Assembly (NCBI GenBank): GCA_002167525.1
Contig: NHDV01000004.1
Span: 1 to 14,653 of the forward strand
DNA from: Flavobacteriaceae bacterium TMED68
GTDB lineage: Bacteria; Bacteroidota; Bacteroidia; Flavobacteriales; Flavobacteriaceae
DNA: 14,653 nucleotides
Direction of reading: 5' to 3'
Positions 1 to 7,084 of the stretch are shown here, piece by piece. A program made the position numbers and the translations under genes. The notes under the pieces were generated by a model, which was given only the letters and a program-made list of their open reading frames with translations, was not told the DNA's origin and made no database searches. Every line of letters starts with the position of its first letter. The stretch's first letter is position 1.

Positions 1-1
1 T

Positions 2-883
2 ATTTTTAAAATAGCAAAAAAAATGAATATTAAGTTAATTCTAAAAATTCATAACTTTAGATATCACTGTACTAATTCACATCTAGCAAAAAATCATTTA
101 AATTTTAAAGATTTATGTCAGGGCTGTGGGTTTAGTAATGACAAAAAAAGATTTTATAACAAGTATTTTGATAATTCTTTCATCAAATCATTCTTTGTTA
201 ATTTGTATGGAAAAAGGTACATTAAGGTAATTGAGGATGAATCAATTCCGCTAATACTTCTTACAGAATTTCATAAAAAATTTATGGTTGAGCATAAATA
301 TAGAAACAAAAATATTTATGTAATTCCAAACTACATTTCTCCAAATGAAAATAAAACTTATTCAAAATCGAAATATATTGTTTATGCTGGAAGAATTTCA
401 AAAGAAAAAGGAGTAGAAGAACTACTTAAATCCTTTTTAAATTCTAATTTAAATGATTTTAAATTAAAAATTATTGGTGATGGGCCACTTTTAAATACAC
501 TTACAAGAAATTATCAGCAGGAAAATATTGAATTTCTTGGAAACCAAAATAATTCAACCGTTATTGATATTATTTCAAAATCCGTTGCTGTTATTTCATG
601 TACAAAACTTTACGAAGGCCAACCTACACTTCTTTGTGAGGCTTCAGCAGTTGGAATACCATCAATATTTCCTAATACTGGAGGTGTTCTTGAATTTTTT
701 TATCCTAATTATGAATTATGTTTTAACCAATTCGATTATCAAGATCTGGTTAATAAATTAAATAAATTAAATGAGCAAGAGCTTTTGAATAAAATTGGAA
801 ATGGCAGCAAGGAATTTTATAGAAAAGAATTTAACAAAAAAGAATATATACAAAAGATGATAAAACTTACTAATGAAATCTGA
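2..883 (+). CDS. Glycosyltransferase family 4, 5'-truncated by window edge
   Basis: This is a retaining GT-B glycosyltransferase of the GT4 type, probably adding one sugar to the lipid-linked repeat at the cytoplasmic face of the membrane. The reading frame is open to the left edge. The first ATG, at 23, is probably internal, because counted from it the protein begins at the HN-F/Y-R element (residues 10-13) followed by C16 and C32-x2-C35. In many GT4 enzymes this cysteine segment lies about 90-110 residues into the protein, so most of the N-terminal Rossmann domain is likely missing. The C-terminal donor domain is complete: YAGRISKEKG (121-130), GDGP (152-155) and the E-x7-E donor motif (E198 to E206, EGQPTLLCE). 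The stop codon overlaps the start of the next glycosyltransferase by 11 bases, so the two are probably co-transcribed. The exact sugar cannot be read from the sequence. Confidence 0.9.
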   Translation: MFKIAKKMNIKLILKIHNFRYHCTNSHLAKNHLNFKDLCQGCGFSNDKKRFYNKYFDNSFIKSFFVNLYGKRYIKVIEDESIPLILLTEFHKKFMVEHKYRNKNIYVIPNYISPNENKTYSKSKYIVYAGRISKEKGVEELLKSFLNSNLNDFKLKIIGDGPLLNTLTRNYQQENIEFLGNQNNSTVIDIISKSVAVISCTKLYEGQPTLLCEASAVGIPSIFPNTGGVLEFFYPNYELCFNQFDYQDLVNKLNKLNEQELLNKIGNGSKEFYRKEFNKKEYIQKMIKLTNEI

Positions 884-1571
884 AAATCCTAATATTTCTA
901 TAATAATGAGTTGTTTTAATTCTGAGAAGTATGTTAAAAGCTCGGTTGAAAGCATTTTAAATCAAACTTATGAAGATTTTGAATTTTTAATTATCGATGA
1001 TTTTTCAACAGATGATACTTTTAATATGTTAAAGAAATATGAAGCAAAAGATAAAAGAATTAAAGTATTCAAAAACTCTAAAAATTTAGGCTTAACGAAG
1101 TCATTAAATATATTGATAAAAAAATCAAAAGGCTTATTTATTGCAAGACAAGATGCAGACGATATTAGTAAAAGCGATAGACTCGAATATCAGATTAAAT
1201 TTTTACAATCTAGCAACTTTAGATGTTGTACTACAAGAGCAAAAATCAAGGGATCCTTAAAATTGATACCAAAATATTCTTACATTTTTCCAAATAATAT
1301 TATTGCTAAATTTAAGAACCCGTTCATTCATGGAACTTTACTTATCGAAAAGAGTTTAATGAATAAGATTGGAGGTTATGACGAAAGATTTGTGTATTCA
1401 CAAGACTATAAGTTATTTAGCGATTTATTATCAAAAAAAGAAAAAGTAAAAATAATAAAAAAACCTCTTTATATATTAAATATGACAGGTAATTTAAGTT
1501 CAATAAATTCTGTTGAACAAAAATATTATTCAGACTGTGTAAAAAGAAAAATTAATCCAATATCTAGGTAA
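873..1571 (+). CDS. Glycosyltransferase family 2
   Basis: This is an inverting GT-A glycosyltransferase, likely adding a sugar from a nucleotide donor to the growing repeat. The N-terminus has the family pattern ISIIMSCFNSEKY (residues 8-20), then SILNQTYEDFEFLIIDD (27-43). The metal-binding DxD motif is D94-A-D96 in ARQDADDIS. The acceptor side shows HGTLLI (143-148), GGYDERF and a Q-D pair in YSQDYKLF (D168), where many GT2 enzymes carry the catalytic ED. At 232 residues it is shorter than the usual 260-330, with a brief tail and no membrane segment. The ATG at 873 overlaps the previous gene by 11 bases, which supports translational coupling. Its 3' end overlaps the 3' end of the minus-strand dehydratase by 8 bases. 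The donor sugar is unknown. Confidence 0.9.
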   Translation: MKSENPNISIIMSCFNSEKYVKSSVESILNQTYEDFEFLIIDDFSTDDTFNMLKKYEAKDKRIKVFKNSKNLGLTKSLNILIKKSKGLFIARQDADDISKSDRLEYQIKFLQSSNFRCCTTRAKIKGSLKLIPKYSYIFPNNIIAKFKNPFIHGTLLIEKSLMNKIGGYDERFVYSQDYKLFSDLLSKKEKVKIIKKPLYILNMTGNLSSINSVEQKYYSDCVKRKINPISR

Positions 1572-2538
1572 ATTTTTTTTTGTGATCAACGCATCTTATT
1601 AATAGATCATAAAATTGCATATCGTATTTCCATCCATAATTTTTATAAATTTTTTTTGGATTTGATACTCTTACAACTGGATCAGAGTTTCTTAATAGAC
1701 TACTATCAACCATTAAATTATCGTCTAAAGTAATATCAAACTCATTGAATACAATCTCGACCATATCTTTAATTGAGTGTTTTACACCTGAGCCAATTAC
1801 ATAAGGTCCTTTTGCATCATTTTTTAAAAGTGTGAACATTGCATTAACAATATCACCAGCGAAAGACCAATCTCTAGTATATTCAAGACTACCTATTTTT
1901 AATTCGGCAGCCTTATTTAATGATATATCATAAGCTGCATTTATGATTTTTTGAGTTAGATATGACTTATCTCTAAATTCAGATTCATGATTAAACATTA
2001 TGCCTGAAACAATGTTCCAATCATAATCTTTAGAATATTTGATAACTTTTTTGTGATTAATTAGTTTTCCTAAAGCATAAGGTGAATTAGGAATCATATT
2101 TGTATTTTCATCAATAGAATCATTTGATATATTTTCAAACATCTCAGATGAAGAAGCTTGAAAAAAATTACATAAATTATTTTTTTTCAGTAATGCTGAG
2201 GTAAGATTTTCAAATATATTGATTATTGAATTTTTAGATTTATTTGAATCTTTTAAAGAGTCATAAACTGAACTAGGACCAGTTAAATTAAATATAGCAG
2301 TAGGATTTATATTTGAAATTAATTTAAAAACATCCTCATAAACCTCTAGATTTATATTTAAAATAGTTAAGTTTTCTAAAGAGCCTTTATATATTTGATT
2401 TAGTCTCTTGTAAAAAATATCAGTATCCGTATTTCTTGATAAACCAAATATACGTGAATTTTTTTCCTCATTTAAAATTTTACTTGTTAAAAATAACCCA
2501 TCCTGCCCGGTAATACCAGTTATAAGAATATTATCCAT
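1564..2538 (-). CDS. Divergent GDP-mannose 4,6-dehydratase-like SDR enzyme
   Basis: This extended short-chain dehydrogenase/reductase most resembles GDP-mannose 4,6-dehydratase. It keeps the nucleotide-binding glycine motif GITGQDG (residues 8-14), the active-site SSSE (129-132), Y154-x3-K158, NHES (183-186) and TRDWSFAGD (221-229), so a nucleotide-sugar 4,6-dehydratase or related activity is plausible. It departs from the canonical enzyme encoded at 7085-8101. The arginine-rich cofactor loop RRAS..N..RI is replaced by SRNTDTDIF. NLAAQSHV has become NLTGPSSV (84-91), and RPNEV near the C-terminus has become RNSDPVV (283-289). It may therefore act on a different GDP-sugar, make a different product, or act with the canonical enzyme; the substrate is an inference. 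It is 324 residues against a usual 340-375. It is the only minus-strand gene between two plus-strand groups, and it starts 55 bases from the divergent glycosyltransferase at 2594. Confidence 0.82.
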   Translation of the reverse strand: MDNILITGITGQDGLFLTSKILNEEKNSRIFGLSRNTDTDIFYKRLNQIYKGSLENLTILNINLEVYEDVFKLISNINPTAIFNLTGPSSVYDSLKDSNKSKNSIINIFENLTSALLKKNNLCNFFQASSSEMFENISNDSIDENTNMIPNSPYALGKLINHKKVIKYSKDYDWNIVSGIMFNHESEFRDKSYLTQKIINAAYDISLNKAAELKIGSLEYTRDWSFAGDIVNAMFTLLKNDAKGPYVIGSGVKHSIKDMVEIVFNEFDITLDDNLMVDSSLLRNSDPVVRVSNPKKIYKNYGWKYDMQFYDLLIRCVDHKKKFT

Positions 2539-2593
2539 ATAAGCTAGTCTAAATGAATATATACTATTATTTCTGATGTACGGTTTCTAAAAT
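2539..2593. promoter_or_regulatory. Divergent intergenic region, putative promoters
   Basis: This 55-base gap separates the divergent starts of the minus-strand dehydratase and the plus-strand glycosyltransferase, so it must hold whatever drives both if they are not read from further away. A TATACT box (2560-2565) and a weaker TACGGT box (2579-2584, nine bases before the ATG) are visible on the plus strand. TATATT lies on the minus strand (2561 to 2556). No convincing -35 partner or Shine-Dalgarno sequence is seen on either side. Confidence 0.3.
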
Positions 2594-3517
2594 ATGAAAA
2601 TTTACATAAATAAAGTAAAGGAATCTTGGATTATTGACAGAGTCACCAATGAATGGATTCAACAAAATGAAAACTCATCAACAAATAAAATTAAAGAAGC
2701 AGATATTGTTTGGATAATCGCTCACTGGGTATGGGATAAAATACCAAAAAAATATTTAAAAACAAAAAAAGTAGTTGCGTCAATCTATCACATTGATTTT
2801 GATAATTTTGATGAGAAGCAGGAAAAAGATTTCTATAATTTAGATCAATACGTTGATCAGTATCATGTAATCTCCTTAAAAACAAAATTGCAATTAAGCA
2901 CATTAACTAAAAAAGAGATTATATCAATTCCATTTTGGGTTAATCAAGAAAATTATTTTTATAAAAATAACAAAACAGAACTAAGAAGAAAGTTAGGCTT
3001 TCAAGAAAAAGACTATTTGGTGGGAAGTTTTCAAAGGGACACAGAGGGAAGTGACTTAATCTCTCCAAAATTGATAAAAGGTCCAGATATATTTGTAAAC
3101 ATAGCTAGAGACATGCATTCCAAAAATAAAAATTTGATCATAGTTTTAGCTGGAACAAGAAGACAGTATGTTATAAAACAACTTGAAGAACTAGGTATAA
3201 GATATAAATATTTCGAAATGGCAAATTTAGAAATGTTAAATAATTTATATAATGTACTTGATTTGTATATTGTTACTTCAAGACTTGAAGGAGGCCCACA
3301 AGCAATATTGGAATCTGCAATAACTAAAACACCTTTAATTTCAACAGATGTAGGTGTTGCACCAGAAATACTTAGCGGTGAATCTATTTTCCAACCAGAT
3401 TTCTATGAAAAATCAAAACCTAATGTTGACTATGCTTTCAAAAATGCTGACAAATTTAAAATACCACAAGGCATGAGGGAATTTAATAAAATGTTTAATA
3501 AAGTTTATGAAAATTAG
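2594..3517 (+). CDS. Glycosyltransferase family 4 (short form)
   Basis: This is a GT-B fold retaining glycosyltransferase. The donor-binding half carries VGSFQRDT (143-150), KGPD (162-165) and the E-x7-E motif from E232 to E240 in SRLEGGPQAILESA, followed by PLISTDVGVAPEIL, the usual GT4 end of the nucleotide-sugar pocket. The protein is 307 residues against a usual 350-400. Most of the shortening is in the acceptor domain, where the first 45 residues lack the usual GG-x-x-x-x loop. It starts at the ATG at 2594, with no Shine-Dalgarno sequence. It overlaps the next glycosyltransferase by 11 bases, and that gene overlaps the one after by 4, so the three form a tightly coupled unit. It presumably adds one residue of the repeat unit; the sugar is unknown. 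Confidence 0.88.
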   Translation: MKIYINKVKESWIIDRVTNEWIQQNENSSTNKIKEADIVWIIAHWVWDKIPKKYLKTKKVVASIYHIDFDNFDEKQEKDFYNLDQYVDQYHVISLKTKLQLSTLTKKEIISIPFWVNQENYFYKNNKTELRRKLGFQEKDYLVGSFQRDTEGSDLISPKLIKGPDIFVNIARDMHSKNKNLIIVLAGTRRQYVIKQLEELGIRYKYFEMANLEMLNNLYNVLDLYIVTSRLEGGPQAILESAITKTPLISTDVGVAPEILSGESIFQPDFYEKSKPNVDYAFKNADKFKIPQGMREFNKMFNKVYEN

Positions 3518-4607
3518 CATAGGATCAAAAATTGTTGAAGGGCCCTGGGGTGGAGGTAATCTTTTTGCAATAAATTTATCAAACTATTTAAACAAACTTG
3601 GTCATGATGTAATATATGATTTATCAGAATCAGACATCGATCTCATTTTGTTGACTGACCCAAGAAGCAGAAGTGAATCCTCATCCACTTTCAATCACAT
3701 CGAAATTAAAAAATATATTCAATATATCAATCCAAATACAATAGTTGTTCAAAGAATAAATGAATGTGATGAAAGAAAAAATACAGAAAATATTAATCAA
3801 TTTTATTTAAATGCCAGTGTCGTTGCAGATCACGTAGTTTTCGTAAGTGAATGGCTACGTGATATATATGTAAATTGTGGTATGAATAAAAAGAAAACTT
3901 CAGTAATTTATGCCGGAGCCAATTCAGATATATTTAACAATAAGGGTTTTAAAAAGTTTCAAAATCACGAAAAAATAAATATTGTTACACACCATTGGAG
4001 TGCCCATGTCAATAAAGGATTTAATATTTATAAAAAAATTGATGACATGTTGTTATCTCCTAAATGGAAAGAAAAAATTCAATTTACTTATATTGGTAAT
4101 GTGTCTGATGATTTTACCTTTAACAATACAAAAGTTATAAAACCATTGGCAGGAGTCGAATTAGCCAATGAAATTAAAAGACACCATATTTATGTAACAG
4201 GAAGTATAAATGAGCCTTCTGGAAACCATCATATCGAAGCAGCCCAATGTGGTTTACCAGTTATGTATATAGATAGTGGTGGTATCCCTGAATACTGTAA
4301 AAACATTGGTCTAAGCTTCTTGGAAAATAATTTTGAAGAAAAATTGGAACACATGATTAAAAACTACGATTTATTTTTAAACAAACTTAATAATTACCCA
4401 TTTAATTCTGAGAAAATGTGTAATGAATTCTATGAACGATTTAATGATGAAATTTCAAAAAAAGTAAAAATTGAAATATCTAAAAAAGTCAATCTTGTAG
4501 GTAGATACTATCTTAAAAAAAATAGGCTCTCAAATAGATTTCGCTTTATCTTATCTCTGAGAGCTAATTTGATTTCAATATTAAGTTCAAAACTAAAAGT
4601 TATATGA
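3507..4607 (+). CDS. Glycosyltransferase family 4
   Basis: This is a GT-B glycosyltransferase. The N-terminal acceptor domain begins MKISIGSKIVEGPWGGGN, with the glycine-rich loop at 12-17. The domain boundary lies near SVIYAGANSDIF (132-143), and the donor domain starts at HHWSAHVNKGF (162-172). The E-x7-E donor motif runs from E226 to E234 (EPSGNHHIE), followed by CGLPVMYIDSGGIPEY. The histidines inside the motif and the HHW at the start of the donor domain are distinctive, and the enzyme looks only distantly related to the other GT4 proteins here. A basic, arginine- and lysine-rich tail (about 310-366) could help membrane association; that is an inference. The ATG at 3507 lies inside the end of the previous gene, and the stop forms an ATGA overlap with the next start, which argues for translational coupling. 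Confidence 0.88.
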   Translation: MKISIGSKIVEGPWGGGNLFAINLSNYLNKLGHDVIYDLSESDIDLILLTDPRSRSESSSTFNHIEIKKYIQYINPNTIVVQRINECDERKNTENINQFYLNASVVADHVVFVSEWLRDIYVNCGMNKKKTSVIYAGANSDIFNNKGFKKFQNHEKINIVTHHWSAHVNKGFNIYKKIDDMLLSPKWKEKIQFTYIGNVSDDFTFNNTKVIKPLAGVELANEIKRHHIYVTGSINEPSGNHHIEAAQCGLPVMYIDSGGIPEYCKNIGLSFLENNFEEKLEHMIKNYDLFLNKLNNYPFNSEKMCNEFYERFNDEISKKVKIEISKKVNLVGRYYLKKNRLSNRFRFILSLRANLISILSSKLKVI

Positions 4608-5713
4608 TAGATCTTAAATGGCTCGAAACCCTCGAAGATTCAGTAGGTATATATTTAAATAATTTAAATATAAATAATTATGAATATATGCCAGCACTAC
4701 AAAATCTTACAAGTAATGGAGAAAATCTTAGATTGGGATTTAGCTGTTTCTCATTAAAGATAAATTACATACTTGGTACTTGGGATAAATTACAAGATAC
4801 TGAGAAAAAAAAATGGGTTAATTACATAAATTCATTTCAATCTATAAATAAAAAATTTCCCGAACATTCATATCTTGACGAGACATTGATTAAAAACTAC
4901 AGCACCAAAAAAATTAAAACTTTTTTTATTGATAGTGTAAAAACCACAATGAATTTATTACCTCAATATAAATTTGAAAAAAATCAGATCAAATTATTAA
5001 AAGCAGTAAATGCTGAGACTAAACAAGCTATATCAACTTTGCATCAAGTAGGAGAAAGGAATCAAAAAAAAGTAGGAAATATATTTCAAACCGATCTTAC
5101 AGTTGATGATTATCTAAATAAATTTGACTGGGCAAGACCTTGGAATGCAGGTGCACAATTTTCTTCACTTTGTGTTTACTCCACAACCCAAGGATACGAA
5201 ATCAAAGACGATTTAATTAGTTTTGCAAATATGATGGTTGATAAAGAAACGGGTTCATATTTTTCAAAATTACCACAAGACAGTAGAGAAATAATTAATG
5301 GTGCTATGAAAGTCATTACTGGATTGGACTGGATAAATGAACAAATTCATTATCCAGAAAAACTAATTGATTATTGTATATCAAACAAGCCTATCTTAGA
5401 AGGTTGCGATGTTGTCGATTATGTTTATGTTTTATTTAAGTGTAGCCAGCAAACAAACTATAGAAAAAAAGAAATAAATATCATTTTGATTGATCAACTC
5501 ATTGAATTAAAAAAACTTTTTGTTGAGAAAGAAGGAGGATTTTCGTATTTTTTAAACAAGTCTCAAACTCATTACTACGGTGTTGAAATAATAAAAAGTA
5601 AAAATCAAGCTGATCTTCATGGAACAATGTTGAGTATTTGGGCAATCTCAATGATTATCAGAAATCTCGAAGATGAATCAATTAATTTTCATTGGAATAT
5701 GTTAAAACCATAA
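4604..5713 (+). CDS. Unrecognised helical, alpha/alpha-toroid-like protein
   Basis: I do not recognise this 369-residue protein by name. It has no signal peptide, membrane segment or glycosyltransferase motif. It is rich in amphipathic helices separated by short aromatic- and glycine-containing turns: WDKLQDTEKKKWVNYINSFQ (60-79), W176-A-R-P-W-N-A-G-A (176-184), DKETGSYF (213-220), NGAMKVITGLDWI (232-244), a helix ending EGCDVVDYVYVL (266-277), GGFSYF (311-316) and ADLHGTMLSIWAI (326-338). The repeated helix-Q/W-G-F rhythm and the final D-x-HGT helix recall alpha/alpha-toroid proteins (prenyltransferase or squalene-cyclase repeats, some glycosidases and lyases). That is a fold impression, not a family assignment. 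It shares an ATGA overlap with the GT4 gene before it, so it is probably made with the two glycosyltransferases and works on the same glycan. An A9 run (4805-4813) and an A8 run (5064-5071) lie inside the frame. Confidence 0.85.
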   Translation: MIDLKWLETLEDSVGIYLNNLNINNYEYMPALQNLTSNGENLRLGFSCFSLKINYILGTWDKLQDTEKKKWVNYINSFQSINKKFPEHSYLDETLIKNYSTKKIKTFFIDSVKTTMNLLPQYKFEKNQIKLLKAVNAETKQAISTLHQVGERNQKKVGNIFQTDLTVDDYLNKFDWARPWNAGAQFSSLCVYSTTQGYEIKDDLISFANMMVDKETGSYFSKLPQDSREIINGAMKVITGLDWINEQIHYPEKLIDYCISNKPILEGCDVVDYVYVLFKCSQQTNYRKKEINIILIDQLIELKKLFVEKEGGFSYFLNKSQTHYYGVEIIKSKNQADLHGTMLSIWAISMIIRNLEDESINFHWNMLKP

Positions 5714-5747
5714 ACTTAAAATTCACTTATTATATGAGATATAACTA

Positions 5748-7055
5748 ATGAAAATTAAAAAATCAAATTTATTAAATCGAACTTTTTCTAACTCAATTTT
5801 AATTTTTATATCTCTCACTTTTTTATTTGGTAGATCATTCATGGGTCTTTATATATTTGAATTTAGACTTGGTGAATTGATGGTTGGTTTTGCATTAATA
5901 TTTTGGCTTTTCTGTTTTGTTGTAGTAATTTTTAACAAATATAACTTTTCACTTCCCAATAATTTTCTCATTACAATTTTTTTGTTACCTTTAAGTTTTA
6001 TATCAGTGCTTTTAATCAGACAAAATAATCTATTTTCAACTTATACATTTAAATCAAGTTCATATATATGGACTGTATCAATTTTCTTCTTTGGCATATA
6101 TATTTATAAAAATTTTGATTTAGATAAAGCATTTATCTATACATTGAATCCTATATTAATACTTGCATACTTGTTTCAAGTATTTGGTATTCCAAATTTT
6201 ATATCTGAATTTTTTCTTACGATGGGGGATAAATTTGAACCACACAAAGGTTCTGATTTAACACTATTGTTCATAGTTACTTTTATGATCAATGGTAAAT
6301 ATTTTAGAAGCAACAAAAACTATTATGTATATCTCTCATTATTCTCTAGTCTTTATTTGCCTTTTTTATATTTTAAAAGCAGAGCTTCGTTTATAGCAGT
6401 CTTATTATTTTTAATTTTTGAAATATTTAAAAACAGGAAATTAATTTTTAAACAATTATGGTTTGTAAAAGGAATTATTGTTTTAGTTTTTTCAGTTTTG
6501 ATATTACTGCAGTCTGTTTTCTGGGTAAGAGAAAGTGGAATAATTAAAATTTATGAAGCAAGAGAAAATGTTGTATCACTTGTTAAATACAGAACACAAA
6601 CAACAATTGAAGATGCACCATCACTTTTTTGGATTTCCGATAATAGACTATACAGTTCTGACGGTAATTTAAATTGGAGAATGGATATATGGCAAGATAT
6701 TATTTTAGATCTAAACAATAACGATAAAGTTTTTTTTGGATATGGTTATGATGGAATAATTCCTGTGATGGAGTGGTATAACGGTTACAGGCTTGGACTA
6801 GATGGTCTTAATGAGCATGTACACAATAATTGGTTTAATATATTTGCTCGAGGAGGAATTTTTCAATTATTTATTTTTATAACTTTTTATTATTTTTTAA
6901 TTAAAAAATATCAAAATTTAAATAAAAGTTTGAATATTTTATTATTTATTATTCCACTGCTATTTGTTTCTTTTTTTGATGCATCTATGGAAAATGCTCA
7001 CTTTCCATTGTTGTATTACTTTTTTCTTGGTAGAAATTATATATTGGATCAATAG
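5748..7055 (+). CDS. O-antigen polymerase/ligase-type membrane protein (Wzy/WaaL-like)
   Basis: This is a polytopic inner-membrane protein of the O-antigen polymerase/ligase class, which joins undecaprenyl-linked glycan units on the periplasmic side. Hydrophobic segments lie at roughly 15-35, 42-62, 72-90, 106-120, 131-148, 168-182, 192-208, 212-227, 240-258, 369-385, 395-410 and 417-430, about twelve in all. A hydrophilic stretch of about 110 residues (259-368) is the long periplasmic loop expected of Wzy_C proteins. It includes NWRMDIWQDII (309-319), GYGYDG (331-336) and NEHVHNNW (355-362), where conserved ligase/polymerase histidines occur. SRAS at 211-214 starts a membrane segment, as in relatives. 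At 435 residues the size is typical. It starts 34 bases after the preceding gene. Polymerase and ligase cannot be told apart from sequence alone; the cluster context favours polymerase. Confidence 0.85.
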   Translation: MKIKKSNLLNRTFSNSILIFISLTFLFGRSFMGLYIFEFRLGELMVGFALIFWLFCFVVVIFNKYNFSLPNNFLITIFLLPLSFISVLLIRQNNLFSTYTFKSSSYIWTVSIFFFGIYIYKNFDLDKAFIYTLNPILILAYLFQVFGIPNFISEFFLTMGDKFEPHKGSDLTLLFIVTFMINGKYFRSNKNYYVYLSLFSSLYLPFLYFKSRASFIAVLLFLIFEIFKNRKLIFKQLWFVKGIIVLVFSVLILLQSVFWVRESGIIKIYEARENVVSLVKYRTQTTIEDAPSLFWISDNRLYSSDGNLNWRMDIWQDIILDLNNNDKVFFGYGYDGIIPVMEWYNGYRLGLDGLNEHVHNNWFNIFARGGIFQLFIFITFYYFLIKKYQNLNKSLNILLFIIPLLFVSFFDASMENAHFPLLYYFFLGRNYILDQ

Positions 7056-7064
7056 AATATGTAT

Positions 7065-7075
7065 ATCGTTACAAT
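7065..7075 (+). promoter_or_regulatory. Putative -10 element of gmd (atcgtTACAAT)
   Basis: TACAAT (7070-7075) matches five of the six bases of the bacterial -10 consensus. It ends nine bases before the gmd ATG, so a typical start point would leave a leader of only about 0-3 bases. The same atcgt-TA-x-AA string stands at the identical distance before the GTG of the amidotransferase gene. No good -35 is seen. Confidence 0.4.
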
Positions 7076-7084
7076 ATCAATTAT

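Noticed and set aside
23..25. ATG at 23 as the true start of the first gene
   Set aside because: The frame is open upstream to the window edge, and the protein would lack the N-terminal strands of a GT4 acceptor domain, so this Met is probably internal.
528..761. Open frame inside the first GT4 gene, plus similar ones at 767-955, 2691-2903, 7737-7958, 8191-8442, 9484-9699, 12219-12485 and 13500-13697
   Set aside because: Each lies wholly or mostly within a clearly recognisable gene in another frame, has low-complexity translated sequence and shows no family motif.
1573..1581. T9 run just after the GT2 stop, as a possible intrinsic terminator
   Set aside because: No hairpin stem precedes it, and the same bases encode lysines at the C-terminus of the minus-strand dehydratase.
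4805..4813. A9 run (and A8 at 5064-5071, T8 at 6730-6737) as phase-variable homopolymer tracts
   Set aside because: Runs of this length are expected by chance in such AT-rich DNA. The frames are intact, and there is no positional pattern such as a run near a start codon.
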